This document shows, in pieces, positions 46,725 to 56,380 of a stretch of DNA of 64,000 nucleotides. The DNA is taken from NCBI RefSeq assembly GCF_018069755.1, contig NZ_JAGQDE010000002.1, positions 62,001 through 126,000 on the forward strand. The letters run 5' to 3'. The stretch is from Ideonella aquatica (GTDB lineage Bacteria; Pseudomonadota; Gammaproteobacteria; Burkholderiales; Burkholderiaceae_C). Every line of letters begins with the position of its first letter. Position 1 is the first letter of the stretch. A program made the position numbers and the translations under genes. The notes under the pieces were generated by a model. The model had not been told where the DNA came from and did not search any database. It saw only the letters and a list, made by a program, of their open reading frames with translations.

Positions 46725-48844
46725 CGTCTCAGGGCGCGTACCAGCTCGTCGGGCTCGATCGGCTTGACGAGGAAGTCGACCATGCCGTGCGCGCGGGCGC
46801 GCTCGCGTTCGGCCGACAGCACACTGGCCGACAGCGCCAGCACCGGCCAGGGGGGTGCGCCGGGCAGGGTGCGCAGTGCGTCGGTGGTTTCAAAGCCGTC
46901 CATGCCGGGCATGTGCAGGTCCATCAGCACTGCGTCGATCGCCTGGGCATGCTCGCGCGCCAGCGCCAGGGCCTGATGGCCGTCGGCGGCTTCCCAGACC
47001 GTGGCGCCCAGCTCGCCCAGCAGGGCCGAGGCGACCATCATGTTGACCGCGTTGTCCTCGACCAGCAGCACGCGCAGGCCGAGCAGCGGCTCGCGCTGCT
47101 CAGGCTCAGGGAGTCCGCTGAGCGCCTCGACCGGTCGCACCAGCGGCAGCTCGAGGATGAAGCGGCTGCCGCCGCCCTCGCGGTCGAGGTGCTCGATCCG
47201 GCCGCCCATCAGGCGCGCCAGCTCGGCGCAGATCGACAGACCCAGGCCGCTGCCGCCGTGGCGGCGTCGGCGCGAGACGTCGGCCTGCTCAAAGGGCTGA
47301 AACAGCCGCGGCCGCATCTCGGCGGGGATGCCGATGCCGGTGTCGCACACCTCCAGGCGCAGTTGATCGGGCGTGGGCCGGGACAGCTGCAGCCGAACCT
47401 CGCCGCCGTGCGTGAACTTCAGCGCATTGCCCAGCAGGTTGTCCAGCACCTGGCGCAGCCGCAGCGGGTCGGCCTGCACCAGCTGCGGCACCGCGTCGTC
47501 GATCTGCAGCTGCATGACCAGGCCACGCTCCCGGCCCAGCGCCGCGGGCGCACGAAAGCACGATTGCGCCAGCCGGTGCAGGTCGATCGTCGTGACCCGC
47601 AGGCTGAGCTTGCCGGCCTCCAGGCGCGACAGGTCCAGCACGTCGGTCACCAGGTCGGACAGCTCGGTGGCGGCGCCAGACAGCAGGTCCAGCAGCTCCT
47701 CGCGTCGTGCCGTTTGCTCGGGCGGCAGGCGTCGAATCAGGCGGGCCAGGCCCAGCACGCCGTTGATCGGGGTGCGGATCTCGTGGCTCATCGTGGCCAG
47801 GAAGGCGCTCTTGGCCTCATTGGCGGCTTCGGCGCGGTGGCGGGCGTCGGCCAGGGCGGCCTCCACTTCGACCTGCGGCGTGACATTGCGCGACGCTCCC
47901 CACCAGCCGATGAAGCGGCCCAGTTCGTCATGCAAGGGCTCGCCATTGCCCTGCACCGCCAGCCATCCACCCTCGGGCAGGTCGAACACCAGACGCACAT
48001 TGCGGAAGCTCTGCTGCGCCTTCAACGCTGCGCGCAGTTGGCGGGCGCCGGCGTCATCGCGCAGCCACGGGCGGCCCGGCTCGCCCAGGTGCAGAAAGCC
48101 CTCGGCCGGCATGCCGGTGTGCTGCGGGAAGCTCGACGAGATCTCCACCAGCCGACCCTGTGCGTCCATCATGTAGGTCCAGTCGGCGCTGATGCGCAGC
48201 AGCTCGGCCAGGCGGCGGGTCTCGCTGATCGAGCGGCCCAGCGTGCCGGCCACCAGGCGCGAGGCGATCGCCGCGCCAGCCACACTGGCGGCGGTCAGCA
48301 GCAGGTGCGAGAGCAGCACATCCGAGGGGGCGCGTGGACCCAGGTCGAGCAGCCACAGACCCCGGGCGTGCAGCCAGGTCATCGTGCCCAGCGCGACCAG
48401 GTGGATCGAGGCCAGCACGATCGCGCTGCGCAGGGTCAGCACTGCGCCGATCAGTGTGATCAGCAGCGCCATGCCCGCCACCGCCACCGAGCCCAGGCCC
48501 AGGCGGGTGGCAAAACCGGCGCCCTCCAGCGCCACCGACGCCCCCAGTGCCAGTACCCAGGCGGCCCAGCGCGCTTGCCGACGACGGTTCAGCCACTCGG
48601 CCACGCCAGCAAAGCCCAGCAGCACCAGCCCCATGCCCAGGCGCGGCGCGGCCAGGCCGAAGGGGTTGCCGACCAGCAGCGTCAGCACCGCGCCGATCGC
48701 CACCACCAGCGCGATCGTCAGCACCACGGCCCGCATCACGCGCACGCCCAACTGCTCTGTCTGCGCACGCGACAGCCGCTCGAACAGCGCGGTGGGGTCG
48801 GCCAGGTCCGCGATGGCGCCTGGCGAGGGCGGGCGAGGGGACAT
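46712..48844 (-). CDS. Hybrid sensor histidine kinase/response regulator
   Basis: 710 residues. About six membrane helices fill residues 35-200, with almost no periplasmic loops. A PAS-like domain (ISADWTYMMDAQGRLVEISSS...) is followed by HisKA with the phosphoacceptor His in FLATMSHEIRTPING, HATPase (CDTGIGIPAEM, GGSGLGLSIC) and a C-terminal receiver with Asp in AVLMDLHMPGMDG. There is no output domain, so it must signal to a separate partner, probably through a phosphotransfer protein encoded elsewhere. The signal is unknown. Convergent with the peptide ATPase gene. Confidence 0.9.
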   Translation of the reverse strand: MSPRPPSPGAIADLADPTALFERLSRAQTEQLGVRVMRAVVLTIALVVAIGAVLTLLVGNPFGLAAPRLGMGLVLLGFAGVAEWLNRRRQARWAAWVLALGASVALEGAGFATRLGLGSVAVAGMALLITLIGAVLTLRSAIVLASIHLVALGTMTWLHARGLWLLDLGPRAPSDVLLSHLLLTAASVAGAAIASRLVAGTLGRSISETRRLAELLRISADWTYMMDAQGRLVEISSSFPQHTGMPAEGFLHLGEPGRPWLRDDAGARQLRAALKAQQSFRNVRLVFDLPEGGWLAVQGNGEPLHDELGRFIGWWGASRNVTPQVEVEAALADARHRAEAANEAKSAFLATMSHEIRTPINGVLGLARLIRRLPPEQTARREELLDLLSGAATELSDLVTDVLDLSRLEAGKLSLRVTTIDLHRLAQSCFRAPAALGRERGLVMQLQIDDAVPQLVQADPLRLRQVLDNLLGNALKFTHGGEVRLQLSRPTPDQLRLEVCDTGIGIPAEMRPRLFQPFEQADVSRRRRHGGSGLGLSICAELARLMGGRIEHLDREGGGSRFILELPLVRPVEALSGLPEPEQREPLLGLRVLLVEDNAVNMMVASALLGELGATVWEAADGHQALALAREHAQAIDAVLMDLHMPGMDGFETTDALRTLPGAPPWPVLALSASVLSAERERARAHGMVDFLVKPIEPDELVRALRRYVA

Positions 48845-48970
48845 CAGATCAAGATCGTCTCATACTGCCCTGCGGACACCAAGAGCGCCCCCCTACACTA
48901 CGCCCGCCCGCTCTCCCGCTACCCTGGTCGATGGCGGCGCCCATAGAACATCCCTACCCGAGGAGTCCCG

Positions 48971-50251
48971 ATGAGCCTGATCCCCACCTGGCGCGAAGTC
49001 CCGGCCGAAGCCGGTCGCGTTGTGGCCCCCGATGAACGCCTGCCCTGGCCGGCCACCGCCGCGATGGGCGTGCAGCACGTGATCGCGATGTTTGGCGCCA
49101 CGGTGCTGGCGCCGCTGCTGATGGGCTTCAATCCGAACGTGGCGATCCTGATGTCGGGCATCGGCACGCTGATCTTCTTCGCCGTGGTGGGCGGCCGGGT
49201 GCCCAGCTACCTGGGATCCAGCTTCGCCTTCATCGGCGTGGTGATCGCCGCCAGCGGCTACGGCGGCTCGGGCGCCAACGCCAACATCGGCGTGGCGCTG
49301 GGCGGCATCATCGCCTGCGGCGCGGTGTACGCGCTGATCGGCGGGCTGGTGCAGGTGATCGGCACGAAGTGGATCGAGTCGCTGATGCCGCCGGTGGTGA
49401 CCGGCGCGGTGGTGGCCGTGATCGGCCTGAACCTGGCGGGCGTGCCGATCAAGAACATGGCCCCCACCGACTTCGACAAGTGGATGCAGGCCATCACCTT
49501 CCTGTGCGTGGGCCTGGTGGCGGTGCGCACCAGCGGCATGCTGCAGCGCCTGCTGATCCTGGTGGGCCTGATCATCGCCAGCGTGGTCTATGCGCTGCTG
49601 ACCAACGGCCTGGGCCTGGGCAAGCCGATGGACTTCAGCGGCATCGCCAGCGCCGCGTGGTTTGGTGCCCCGGCCTTTGCGTCGCCGGTGTTCGATGCCA
49701 ACGCGATGCTGCTGATCGCCCCGGTGGCCATCATCCTGGTGGCCGAGAACCTGGGCCACGTGAAGGCCGTCAGCGCGATGACCGGCCAGGACCTGGACCG
49801 CTACATGGGCCGCGCCTTCCTGGGCGACGGCATCGCCACGATGGTCTCGGGCAGCGCCGGCGGCACCGGCGTGACCACCTACGCCGAGAACATCGGCGTG
49901 ATGGCCGCCACCAAGATCTACTCCACCGCGATGTTCGTGGTGGCCGCGCTGATCGCCATCGTGCTGGGCTTCAGCCCCAAGTTCGGCGCGCTGATCCAGG
50001 CCATCCCGCTGGCGGTGATGGGCGGCGTCTCGATCGTCGTCTTCGGCCTGATCGCCGTGGCCGGCGCCAAGATCTGGGTCGACAACAGGGTCGACTTCAG
50101 CGACAACACCAACCTGATCGTCGCCGCCGTCACGCTGGTGCTGGGCACCGGCGACTACACGCTGAAGTTCGGCGGCTTCGCGCTGGGCGGCATCGGTACC
50201 GCCACCTTCGGCGCGATCCTGCTGCACCTGCTGCTGAAGAAGCGGGGCTGA
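48971..50251 (+). CDS. NCS2-family nucleobase permease (uracil/pyrimidine type)
   Basis: 426-residue inner-membrane symporter with about 14 helices. Family signatures are VQHVIAMFGATVLAPLLMG (helix 1), PSYLGSSFAFIG (helix 3), APVAIILVAENLGHVKAVSAMTG with the substrate-binding Glu of helix 8, and GTGVTTYAENIGVMAATKIYS of helix 10. Overall it is closest to UraA/RutG. It carries uracil or a related base with protons. The 126-bp region upstream holds a TACACT -10-like box near 48894 without a good -35. Confidence 0.9.
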   Translation: MSLIPTWREVPAEAGRVVAPDERLPWPATAAMGVQHVIAMFGATVLAPLLMGFNPNVAILMSGIGTLIFFAVVGGRVPSYLGSSFAFIGVVIAASGYGGSGANANIGVALGGIIACGAVYALIGGLVQVIGTKWIESLMPPVVTGAVVAVIGLNLAGVPIKNMAPTDFDKWMQAITFLCVGLVAVRTSGMLQRLLILVGLIIASVVYALLTNGLGLGKPMDFSGIASAAWFGAPAFASPVFDANAMLLIAPVAIILVAENLGHVKAVSAMTGQDLDRYMGRAFLGDGIATMVSGSAGGTGVTTYAENIGVMAATKIYSTAMFVVAALIAIVLGFSPKFGALIQAIPLAVMGGVSIVVFGLIAVAGAKIWVDNRVDFSDNTNLIVAAVTLVLGTGDYTLKFGGFALGGIGTATFGAILLHLLLKKRG

Positions 50252-50584
50252 CTGCCAAGGCCTTGACCGCTGCAGCACGCCGACGGTGGATTCAGCCAAG
50301 GGCTGAGTGGACTGGGGCTGGCGGCGCTGTCGGGGGCGCCGAGGAGTGCAGTCGCCCCGGGGGCGCGCCGCAGGCGCGCTTCGTGAACTGACTTGGTCGA
50401 CACTGTTTGACCGCAGCGAGCCGCAGGCGAGCGCAGGGAGTTTGGCGACCACCCCGGGGTGGCGAGCACCCGAGGGGAGTCGGCGCAGCCGACCGCCACC
50501 GTCTGCGACGACAGACCCAGGCCGCTCAGTCCTTGGCTGTGCGCCAACCTCTGCAGTCAGACCCCTTGCAACGGTCGGAGCACG
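50252..50584. repeat. Intergenic stretch with probable dispersed repeat
   Basis: 333 bases without a gene. The part from about 50370 to 50520 (TTTGACCGCAGCGAGCC..., GGGAGTTTGGCGACC..., CCCGAGGGGAGTCGG) resembles, from memory, a non-coding repeat scattered in Burkholderiales genomes. It contains short inverted segments such as CACCCCGGGGTG. No coding potential, no transposase and no clear terminal repeats. The rest is ordinary GC-rich spacer. Confidence 0.4.
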
Positions 50585-51973
50585 TCAGGCGCCCGGGAAC
50601 CCCGGCGGCATCATGCCCTTCATGCCGCCGAGCTTCTTCATCATCTTCATCAGACCGCCGCCCTTCATCTTCTTCATCATCCCCTGCATCTGGTCGAACT
50701 GGTTGAGCAGGCGGTTGACGTCCTGGATCTGCACGCCGGCACCGGCGGCGATGCGGCGTTTGCGGCTGGCCTTGGACTTGCCGTCCATCAGCAGCGCGGG
50801 CTGGCGGCGCTCCTTGGCGGTCATCGCGTTGAGGATGCCTTCCATGCGCTTCATGTCGCGCTCGGCGCGGTCCAGGTCGGCCTGACCGGCCTTGGCGGCC
50901 ATCTGGGTGGGCAGCTTGTCCATCAGGTTGCCCAGGCCGCCCATTTTCTTCATCTGGCTGATCTGGGCCAGGAAGTCGTTCAGGTCGAAGCCACTGCCAG
51001 ACTTGACCTTCTCGGCCAGCTTCTGGGCGGCGGCGATGTCGACGCCCTTGGTCACCTCTTCGACCAGCGCGACGATGTCGCCCATGCCCAGCACGCGGCC
51101 GGCGTGGCGTTCGGCGTCGAAGACCTCCAGGCCGTCGATCTTCTCGGAGACACCGGCGAACTTGATCGGCGCGCCGGTGACCTGGCGCACCGACAGCGCG
51201 GCGCCGCCGCGTGAATCGCCATCGAGCTTGGTCAGCACCACACCGGTCAGCGGCAGCGCCTCCTTGAAGGCGCGGGCGGTGTTGACCGCGTCCTGGCCCT
51301 GCATCGCGTCGACCACGAACAGCGTTTCCACCGGGTTCAGCGTGGCGTGCAGCTCGCGGATCTCGGCCATCAGGGCCTCGTCGATCGCCAGCCGGCCGGC
51401 GGTGTCGACCAGCAGCACGTCGAAGTAATGGCGCTTGGCGTGGTCCAGTGCGGCCAGTGCGATGTCGCGCGGCTTCTGGTCGGGGGCGGACGGGAACCAC
51501 TCGGCGCCGGCCTGCCTGGTCACCGTCTTGAGCTGCTCGATCGCGGCGGGGCGGTAGACGTCGGCCGAGACCGTCAGCACCTTCTTCTTGCGGCGCTCGA
51601 TCAGGTGCTTGGCCAGCTTGGCGGTGGTGGTGGTCTTGCCGGCGCCCTGCAGACCGGCCATCAGGATCACGGCGGGCGGCTGGGCGGCGAGGTTGATGTC
51701 GGCCACCCCTTCGCCCATCGTCGCGGCCAGCTCCTTCTGGACGATGGACACCAGCACCTGGCCGGGGTTCAGCGAGCCCACCACCTCCTGGCCCAGCGCC
51801 TTGTCCTTGACGCGGGCGATGAAGTCGCGCACCACCGGCAGGGCCACGTCGGCCTCGAGCAGGGCCATGCGCACCTCGCGCAGCATGTCCTGCACGTTGG
51901 ATTCGGTGATGCGGGCCTGGCCGCGCATGGTCTTGACCAGGTGCGACAGGCGATCGGTGAGGGTGGAAGCCAT
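50585..51973 (-). CDS. ffh: Signal recognition particle GTPase
   Basis: 462 residues. N domain, then G domain with GLQGAGKTTTTAKLA (P-loop), VDTAGR and TKLDGDSRGG. The M domain is Met-rich (QFDQMQGMMKKMKGGGLMKMMKKLGGMKGMM) and binds signal peptides and 4.5S RNA. It directs membrane proteins co-translationally to FtsY/SecYEG. ATG 51973 gives the standard start MASTLTDRL; a longer frame upstream is not conserved. It is divergent from the CcsA-like gene, as in related genomes. Confidence 0.97.
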   Translation of the reverse strand: MASTLTDRLSHLVKTMRGQARITESNVQDMLREVRMALLEADVALPVVRDFIARVKDKALGQEVVGSLNPGQVLVSIVQKELAATMGEGVADINLAAQPPAVILMAGLQGAGKTTTTAKLAKHLIERRKKKVLTVSADVYRPAAIEQLKTVTRQAGAEWFPSAPDQKPRDIALAALDHAKRHYFDVLLVDTAGRLAIDEALMAEIRELHATLNPVETLFVVDAMQGQDAVNTARAFKEALPLTGVVLTKLDGDSRGGAALSVRQVTGAPIKFAGVSEKIDGLEVFDAERHAGRVLGMGDIVALVEEVTKGVDIAAAQKLAEKVKSGSGFDLNDFLAQISQMKKMGGLGNLMDKLPTQMAAKAGQADLDRAERDMKRMEGILNAMTAKERRQPALLMDGKSKASRKRRIAAGAGVQIQDVNRLLNQFDQMQGMMKKMKGGGLMKMMKKLGGMKGMMPPGFPGA

Positions 51974-52043
51974 GGGCAGAAAGCGCTCCGCGGAGGTGAC
52001 AGGCCGTGCGTCGGGCGTGCGGGGGCGCCGGTACACTCTGCGC

Positions 52044-52841
52044 ATGATTTTATCTGCCGCCTCCGTGACCTGGCTGGCGCCGCCTGCCGTGCTGGCTTAC
52101 CTGCTGGCCAGCCTGCCCGCGGCCGAGGGGCAGCGCTGGCCGGCGCAGGCGCTGACGGCGGCCTGGCTGCTGCACGGTCTGCTGCTGCTGGCCGGGGCCG
52201 ACTTTCTGGGCAGCCACGGCGGCCTGCGGCTTGGTTTCGCGCCGGTGCTGTCGTTCACGCTGTGGCTGGTGCTGGGGGTGCATGGCATCGAAAGCCGGCT
52301 GATGCCGGTCGGCCAGCTGCGCCGCCTGCTGGCCTGGTGCGGCGTGGCCGCGGTGGCGCTGGCCTGGCTGTTCCCTGGCGAGGTGCGTGCCGTCGCCCAT
52401 TCGCGCTGGGCGCCGCTGCATTGGGTGCTGGGTCTCACCTCGTACGGTCTGTTCGGTGCGGCGGTGCTGCATGCGCTGATGCTGGACTCGGCCGACCAGC
52501 GCCTGCGCGGCAAGGGTCCGGGGCCGGCCACCGCGCTGGGGCTGCCGCTGCTCAAGCTGGAGCGTCTGACCTTTCGCTTCGTTGAGGCGGGCTTTGTGGT
52601 CTTGACGCTGGCGCTGGTGCTGGGCCTGGCCTCGCCCAACTGGAGCTGGCGTGACCACAAGACCGTGCTGTCGCTGCTGGGTTGGGCCACCTTTGCGGCG
52701 CTGATCGCTGGGCGCCTGTGGCGCGGCTGGCGCGGTCGCCAGGCCACGCGCTGGCTGTATGCGGGCACGCTGCTGCTGCTGCTGGCCTATGTGGGCTCGC
52801 GCTTCGTGCTGGAGGTGCTGCTGCACCGCCCGGTCGCATGA
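52044..52841 (+). CDS. CcsA/YpjD-like cytochrome c assembly membrane protein
   Basis: 265 residues with eight hydrophobic segments. The block LHWVLGLTSYGLFGAAVLHAL and SPNWSWRDHKTVLSLLGWATFAALIAGR fits the CcsA/HemX-like family (haem-handling WWD-type proteins), although the full tryptophan-rich motif is not present. The role in cytochrome c maturation or haem synthesis is therefore uncertain. Its stop overlaps the PP0621-like gene (ATGA). This order next to ffh is common in Burkholderiales. Confidence 0.82.
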   Translation: MILSAASVTWLAPPAVLAYLLASLPAAEGQRWPAQALTAAWLLHGLLLLAGADFLGSHGGLRLGFAPVLSFTLWLVLGVHGIESRLMPVGQLRRLLAWCGVAAVALAWLFPGEVRAVAHSRWAPLHWVLGLTSYGLFGAAVLHALMLDSADQRLRGKGPGPATALGLPLLKLERLTFRFVEAGFVVLTLALVLGLASPNWSWRDHKTVLSLLGWATFAALIAGRLWRGWRGRQATRWLYAGTLLLLLAYVGSRFVLEVLLHRPVA

Positions 52842-53083
52842 AGTTCCTGCTGACCCTGGCGGTCCTGGTGATCGCGGTGAAGTGGTGGCTGTCGCGCCAG
52901 AAGCGCCCGACGCGGCCGGTGCCGCCGCCCGCCTCGTCCGCGCCCGTACCCCCGCCGGCTCCCACGCCCATGTGTGCTTGCGCGCACTGCGGCCTGATGC
53001 TGCCGCAGGGCGAGGCCTGGCGCGACGAGCAGGGCCGCGCCTTCTGCGGTGCCGAGCACCGTCACCTGGGGCCCCGTCCATGA
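52838..53083 (+). CDS. PP0621-family zinc-ribbon-like small protein
   Basis: 81 residues. One N-terminal membrane helix (FLLTLAVLVIAVKWWLS), a Pro-rich linker, and the core CAHCGLMLPQGEAWRDEQGRAFCGAEHRHLG with C-x2-C and a later C-x3-H, a probable zinc site. It matches the small PP0621 family found before pilS. Function unknown. It overlaps the preceding gene by 4 bp and ends 19 bp before the pilS start. Confidence 0.85.
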   Translation: MKFLLTLAVLVIAVKWWLSRQKRPTRPVPPPASSAPVPPPAPTPMCACAHCGLMLPQGEAWRDEQGRAFCGAEHRHLGPRP

Positions 53084-53102
53084 CTGCGGGCGGGAGCGCG
53101 CG

Positions 53103-54932
53103 GTGAGCCGCTCGCGCAGCGCGCCGGTCTACCGCGATGACTCGCGCCTGGGCGCGCTGGGTCTGGGTCCGGACTTGGCTGAGGACGGGCTGACCGGCTT
53201 CGGCCCGGGTTTTGGTGACAGCAGCCAGCTCAGCGGCCTGGCCCGCGCCGGCGAGGCGGGCGGCGCGCCCGACCTGCAGCAGGCGGGCACCCGCTTGCGG
53301 GTGCTGCGCAGCTACACCGCGGCCCGGGTGGTCATCGGCGTGGCGCTGCTGTTGACGCAGATCGCGGTGATCGACAACGGTTCGCTGCGCTATGTGCCGC
53401 TGATCCTGGTGGTGGCCAATCTGCTGGAGGCGGCACTGTGCTGGCAATGGCTGCGCGCCCGGGTGCGCAGCCTGGCCCATGTGGTCAACAACCGCTGGCT
53501 GTGGTGGGCCACCGTGGCCTGGGATCTGGTGGCCTTCGGCGCGATGCACTGGCTGGCGCCGTCCGGCAGTCTCAGCCACGCGGCGCTGCTGGTGCTGCCG
53601 GCGCTGATGTCGGGCATCCTCAGCAGCCGCACGATCGCCCTGGCCACGGCCTCGCTGGCGGCCCTGGGCCTGCTGGCCGCCAGTGCGCTGAAGGCCTCGC
53701 CGGGCGAGTTGCCGGCGCTGCTGTCGCAGGCGGGCCTGGTCGGCATTGGCCTGTTCATGATCGCCATCCTGGCGGGCGAACTGGCCACGCGGCTGGCGCG
53801 CCAGGAGCGCTCGGCGCGCCACAACCTGTCGTTGGCGCTGCAGCAGGCCGAGCTGAACCGCCTGGTGATCGACGAAATGACCGACGGCGTGCTGGTGGTC
53901 GACGGCCGCGGCGGCGTGCGCGCTGCCAATCCGGCCGCGCGCGCCTTGCTGGCCGAGGGCGATCGCTGTCCGCGCGCGCCGTTTTCACTGCATGGCCAAC
54001 GGGGCTGGCTGCCGCTGCTGGGCGCGATCGAGTCGGCCTATGAGAACGGCCAATGGCCGGCAGGTGGCATGGACCTGACGCTGGCCTTCGACCGCGAGTC
54101 ACCGCGCTCGGTGCGGGTGCGGGCCCGCTTCACACGCCGCGCCGGCGACGGCCACGATGGCGCCGAGGAGGTGCTGGCGGTGCTCTTCGTCGAGGAGCTC
54201 AAGAACGTGCTGGCGCGCCAGCGCCAGGAGCGGCTGGTGGCCATGGGTCGTATCTCGGCCGGCATCGCGCACGAGATCCGCAACCCGCTGGCCGCCATCT
54301 CGCAGGCCAATGCGCTGCTGCAGGAAGACGACCTGCCCGCCGACCAGCAGCGTCTGGCGCGCATCATCAGTGACAACGTCGAGCGCCTCAAGCGCATCGT
54401 CAACGACGTGATGGAGGTGGCGCCGTCGGCACCCGTGCCCTCGCGGGTGATCGACCTGTGCGCCGAGGTGGCAGCGATCTGTGGCGAATGGGCCCGCACC
54501 GCCGGTGTGGTGCTGGGCAGCGACAGCCGGCTGCAGGTGCGTCTGCCCGGCGAGCCCATGGGCGGCGTGTTCGACTCCGACCACCTGCGCCGCGTGCTGA
54601 TCAACCTGCTGGAGAACGCACTGCGCCACGCCAGTCGCGAGCCCGGTGCGGTGCGCCTGAGCCTGGAGGTACTGGGCGACGCGCTGGTGCGCATCAGCGT
54701 GGCCAGCGACGGCGAGCCGATCGCGCCCGATGTCGAGGCCCACCTCTTCGAGCCCTTCCACAGCACCCGCAGCCGCGGCACCGGGCTGGGCCTGTATATT
54801 TGCCGTGAACTCTGCGAGCGCCACGGCGCCAGCATCGACTACCTGCGCCGCCCCGGTGACCGCCATGCCAACGTGTTCCAGGTGGTGATGCGCAGCGCAC
54901 CGATCGATGCCGGCGGCCGCCTCTACCTATGA
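53103..54932 (+). CDS. pilS: PilS-type sensor histidine kinase
   Basis: 609 residues from GTG 53103. A variable N-terminus of about 65 residues precedes six membrane helices (about 70-230), a PAS-like segment (LVIDEMTDGVLVVDGRGGVRAANPA), HisKA with the phosphoacceptor in ISAGIAHEIRNPLAAI and HATPase ending in GTGLGLYICREL. In Pseudomonas PilS senses pilin levels in the membrane and phosphorylates PilR to control pilA. It overlaps pilR by 4 bp. The GTG start is chosen for its position; an ATG at 53049 would run into the previous gene. Confidence 0.9.
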   Translation: MSRSRSAPVYRDDSRLGALGLGPDLAEDGLTGFGPGFGDSSQLSGLARAGEAGGAPDLQQAGTRLRVLRSYTAARVVIGVALLLTQIAVIDNGSLRYVPLILVVANLLEAALCWQWLRARVRSLAHVVNNRWLWWATVAWDLVAFGAMHWLAPSGSLSHAALLVLPALMSGILSSRTIALATASLAALGLLAASALKASPGELPALLSQAGLVGIGLFMIAILAGELATRLARQERSARHNLSLALQQAELNRLVIDEMTDGVLVVDGRGGVRAANPAARALLAEGDRCPRAPFSLHGQRGWLPLLGAIESAYENGQWPAGGMDLTLAFDRESPRSVRVRARFTRRAGDGHDGAEEVLAVLFVEELKNVLARQRQERLVAMGRISAGIAHEIRNPLAAISQANALLQEDDLPADQQRLARIISDNVERLKRIVNDVMEVAPSAPVPSRVIDLCAEVAAICGEWARTAGVVLGSDSRLQVRLPGEPMGGVFDSDHLRRVLINLLENALRHASREPGAVRLSLEVLGDALVRISVASDGEPIAPDVEAHLFEPFHSTRSRGTGLGLYICRELCERHGASIDYLRRPGDRHANVFQVVMRSAPIDAGGRLYL

Positions 54933-56380
54933 ACGATGCCGCTGCCGGGCGGGTGCTGGTGGTCGATGACGAGCCGGACCTGCTGACCCTCTACGAACTG
55001 ACGCTGCTGCGCGAAGGCCACAGCGTCGAGACCGCGTCCACCGTGGGCGAGGCGCTGGAGGCGCTGGCCCAGTCGCCGTTCCGCCTGGTGATCACCGACA
55101 TGCGGCTGCCCGACGGCAGCGGCATGGACCTGCTGCGCTGGCTCGAGAAGCAGCGGCGCAACGAGAAGGCGATCGTCGTCACCGCCTTCGGCTCGGCCGA
55201 GAACGCGGTCGAGGCCCTGAAGGTGGGTGCCTTCGACTACCTGACCAAGCCGGTGGACCTGCGCCAGTTCCGCACCGTCGTGGCCTCGGCCATGGGCCGC
55301 GTGGCGCCGGCCGCTGCGGGCGCGGTGCCGTCGCGCGGCGGGCCGCTGCAGCGGCTGGCGGGCCGCTCGGGCGGCATGCAGCAGGTGCGCGAGCTGGTCG
55401 AGAAGGTGGCGCGCAGCATGGCGCCGGTGCTGGTGCATGGCGAGTCGGGCACTGGCAAGGAACTGGTGGCACGCGGCATCCATGACTCCAGCGCGCGGGC
55501 CAGCGGCCCCTTCGTGGCCGTGAACTGCGGCGCCATCCCCGAGGCCCTGCTCGAGGCCGAGTTCTTCGGCTACCGCAAGGGCGCCTTCACCGGCGCCACC
55601 GAAGACCGCGAGGGCTTCTTCCAGGCTGCGGCCGGGGGCACGCTGTTCCTGGATGAGATCGGTGACCTGCCGCTGGCGATGCAGAGCAAGCTGCTGCGAG
55701 TCATTCAGGAGCGCGCTGTGCGGCCGGTGGGCGCCACCGCCGAACAGCCCACCAACGTGCGTCTGGTCAGCGCCACCCACAAGGACCTGGCGCAGGAGGT
55801 GGCGCAGGGCCGCTTCCGCCAGGACCTGTTCTACCGGCTGAATGTGATCCGCATCCCGGTGCCGCCGCTGCGCGAGCGCATGGAGGACCTGGGCCTGATC
55901 TGCGATGTGCTGCTTGAGCGCATTGCTGCCGAGGCCGGCGTCAGCCCGGCGCCGGTACTGGCGCTGGCCGCGCGTGAGCGCCTGGCCAGCTACGCCTTCC
56001 CGGGCAATGTGCGTGAGCTGGAGAACCTGCTGCACCGCGCGGTGGCGCTGTCGGCGGGCGACGAGATCACACCGCTGGATCTGGGCCTGCCCGAGCAGCT
56101 GGTGGGCCGCTCGCTGCTGGACGATGAACCCGAGACCAGCGCGCCGGCCGGCACCCCGGCCGTGGTGGCGACGGCGCACGACGAGTCGCTGCCCGGCGAC
56201 CTGGCGCGCCACCTGGACGATGTCGAGCGCCGCATCCTGGAGCGCGCGCTGCACCAGCACGGCTTCAACCGCACGGCGGCGGGCGCGCGCCTGGGCCTGT
56301 CGCTGCGGCAGATGCGCTACCGCATGGCCCGGCTGGGCATCTCCGAGAACGTTGCGGGCGACGAGGCTGGCGAGCGGTGA
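54929..56380 (+). CDS. pilR: PilR-type sigma-54 response regulator
   Basis: 483 residues: receiver (DDEPD, phosphoacceptor Asp in [12 protein letters not shown]), AAA+ domain ([15 protein letters not shown], intact GAFTGA in [23 protein letters not shown]) and a Fis-type HTH ([25 protein letters not shown]). With sigma-54 it activates pilin and other type IV pilus genes. The intact GAFTGA loop contrasts with the regulator at 14273. It overlaps pilS upstream and ampD downstream by 4 bp each. Confidence 0.94.
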   Translation: MNDAAAGRVLVVDDEPDLLTLYELTLLREGHSVETASTVGEALEALAQSPFRLVITDMRLPDGSGMDLLRWLEKQRRNEKAIVVTAFGSAENAVEALKVGAFDYLTKPVDLRQFRTVVASAMGRVAPAAAGAVPSRGGPLQRLAGRSGGMQQVRELVEKVARSMAPVLVHGESGTGKELVARGIHDSSARASGPFVAVNCGAIPEALLEAEFFGYRKGAFTGATEDREGFFQAAAGGTLFLDEIGDLPLAMQSKLLRVIQERAVRPVGATAEQPTNVRLVSATHKDLAQEVAQGRFRQDLFYRLNVIRIPVPPLRERMEDLGLICDVLLERIAAEAGVSPAPVLALAARERLASYAFPGNVRELENLLHRAVALSAGDEITPLDLGLPEQLVGRSLLDDEPETSAPAGTPAVVATAHDESLPGDLARHLDDVERRILERALHQHGFNRTAAGARLGLSLRQMRYRMARLGISENVAGDEAGER

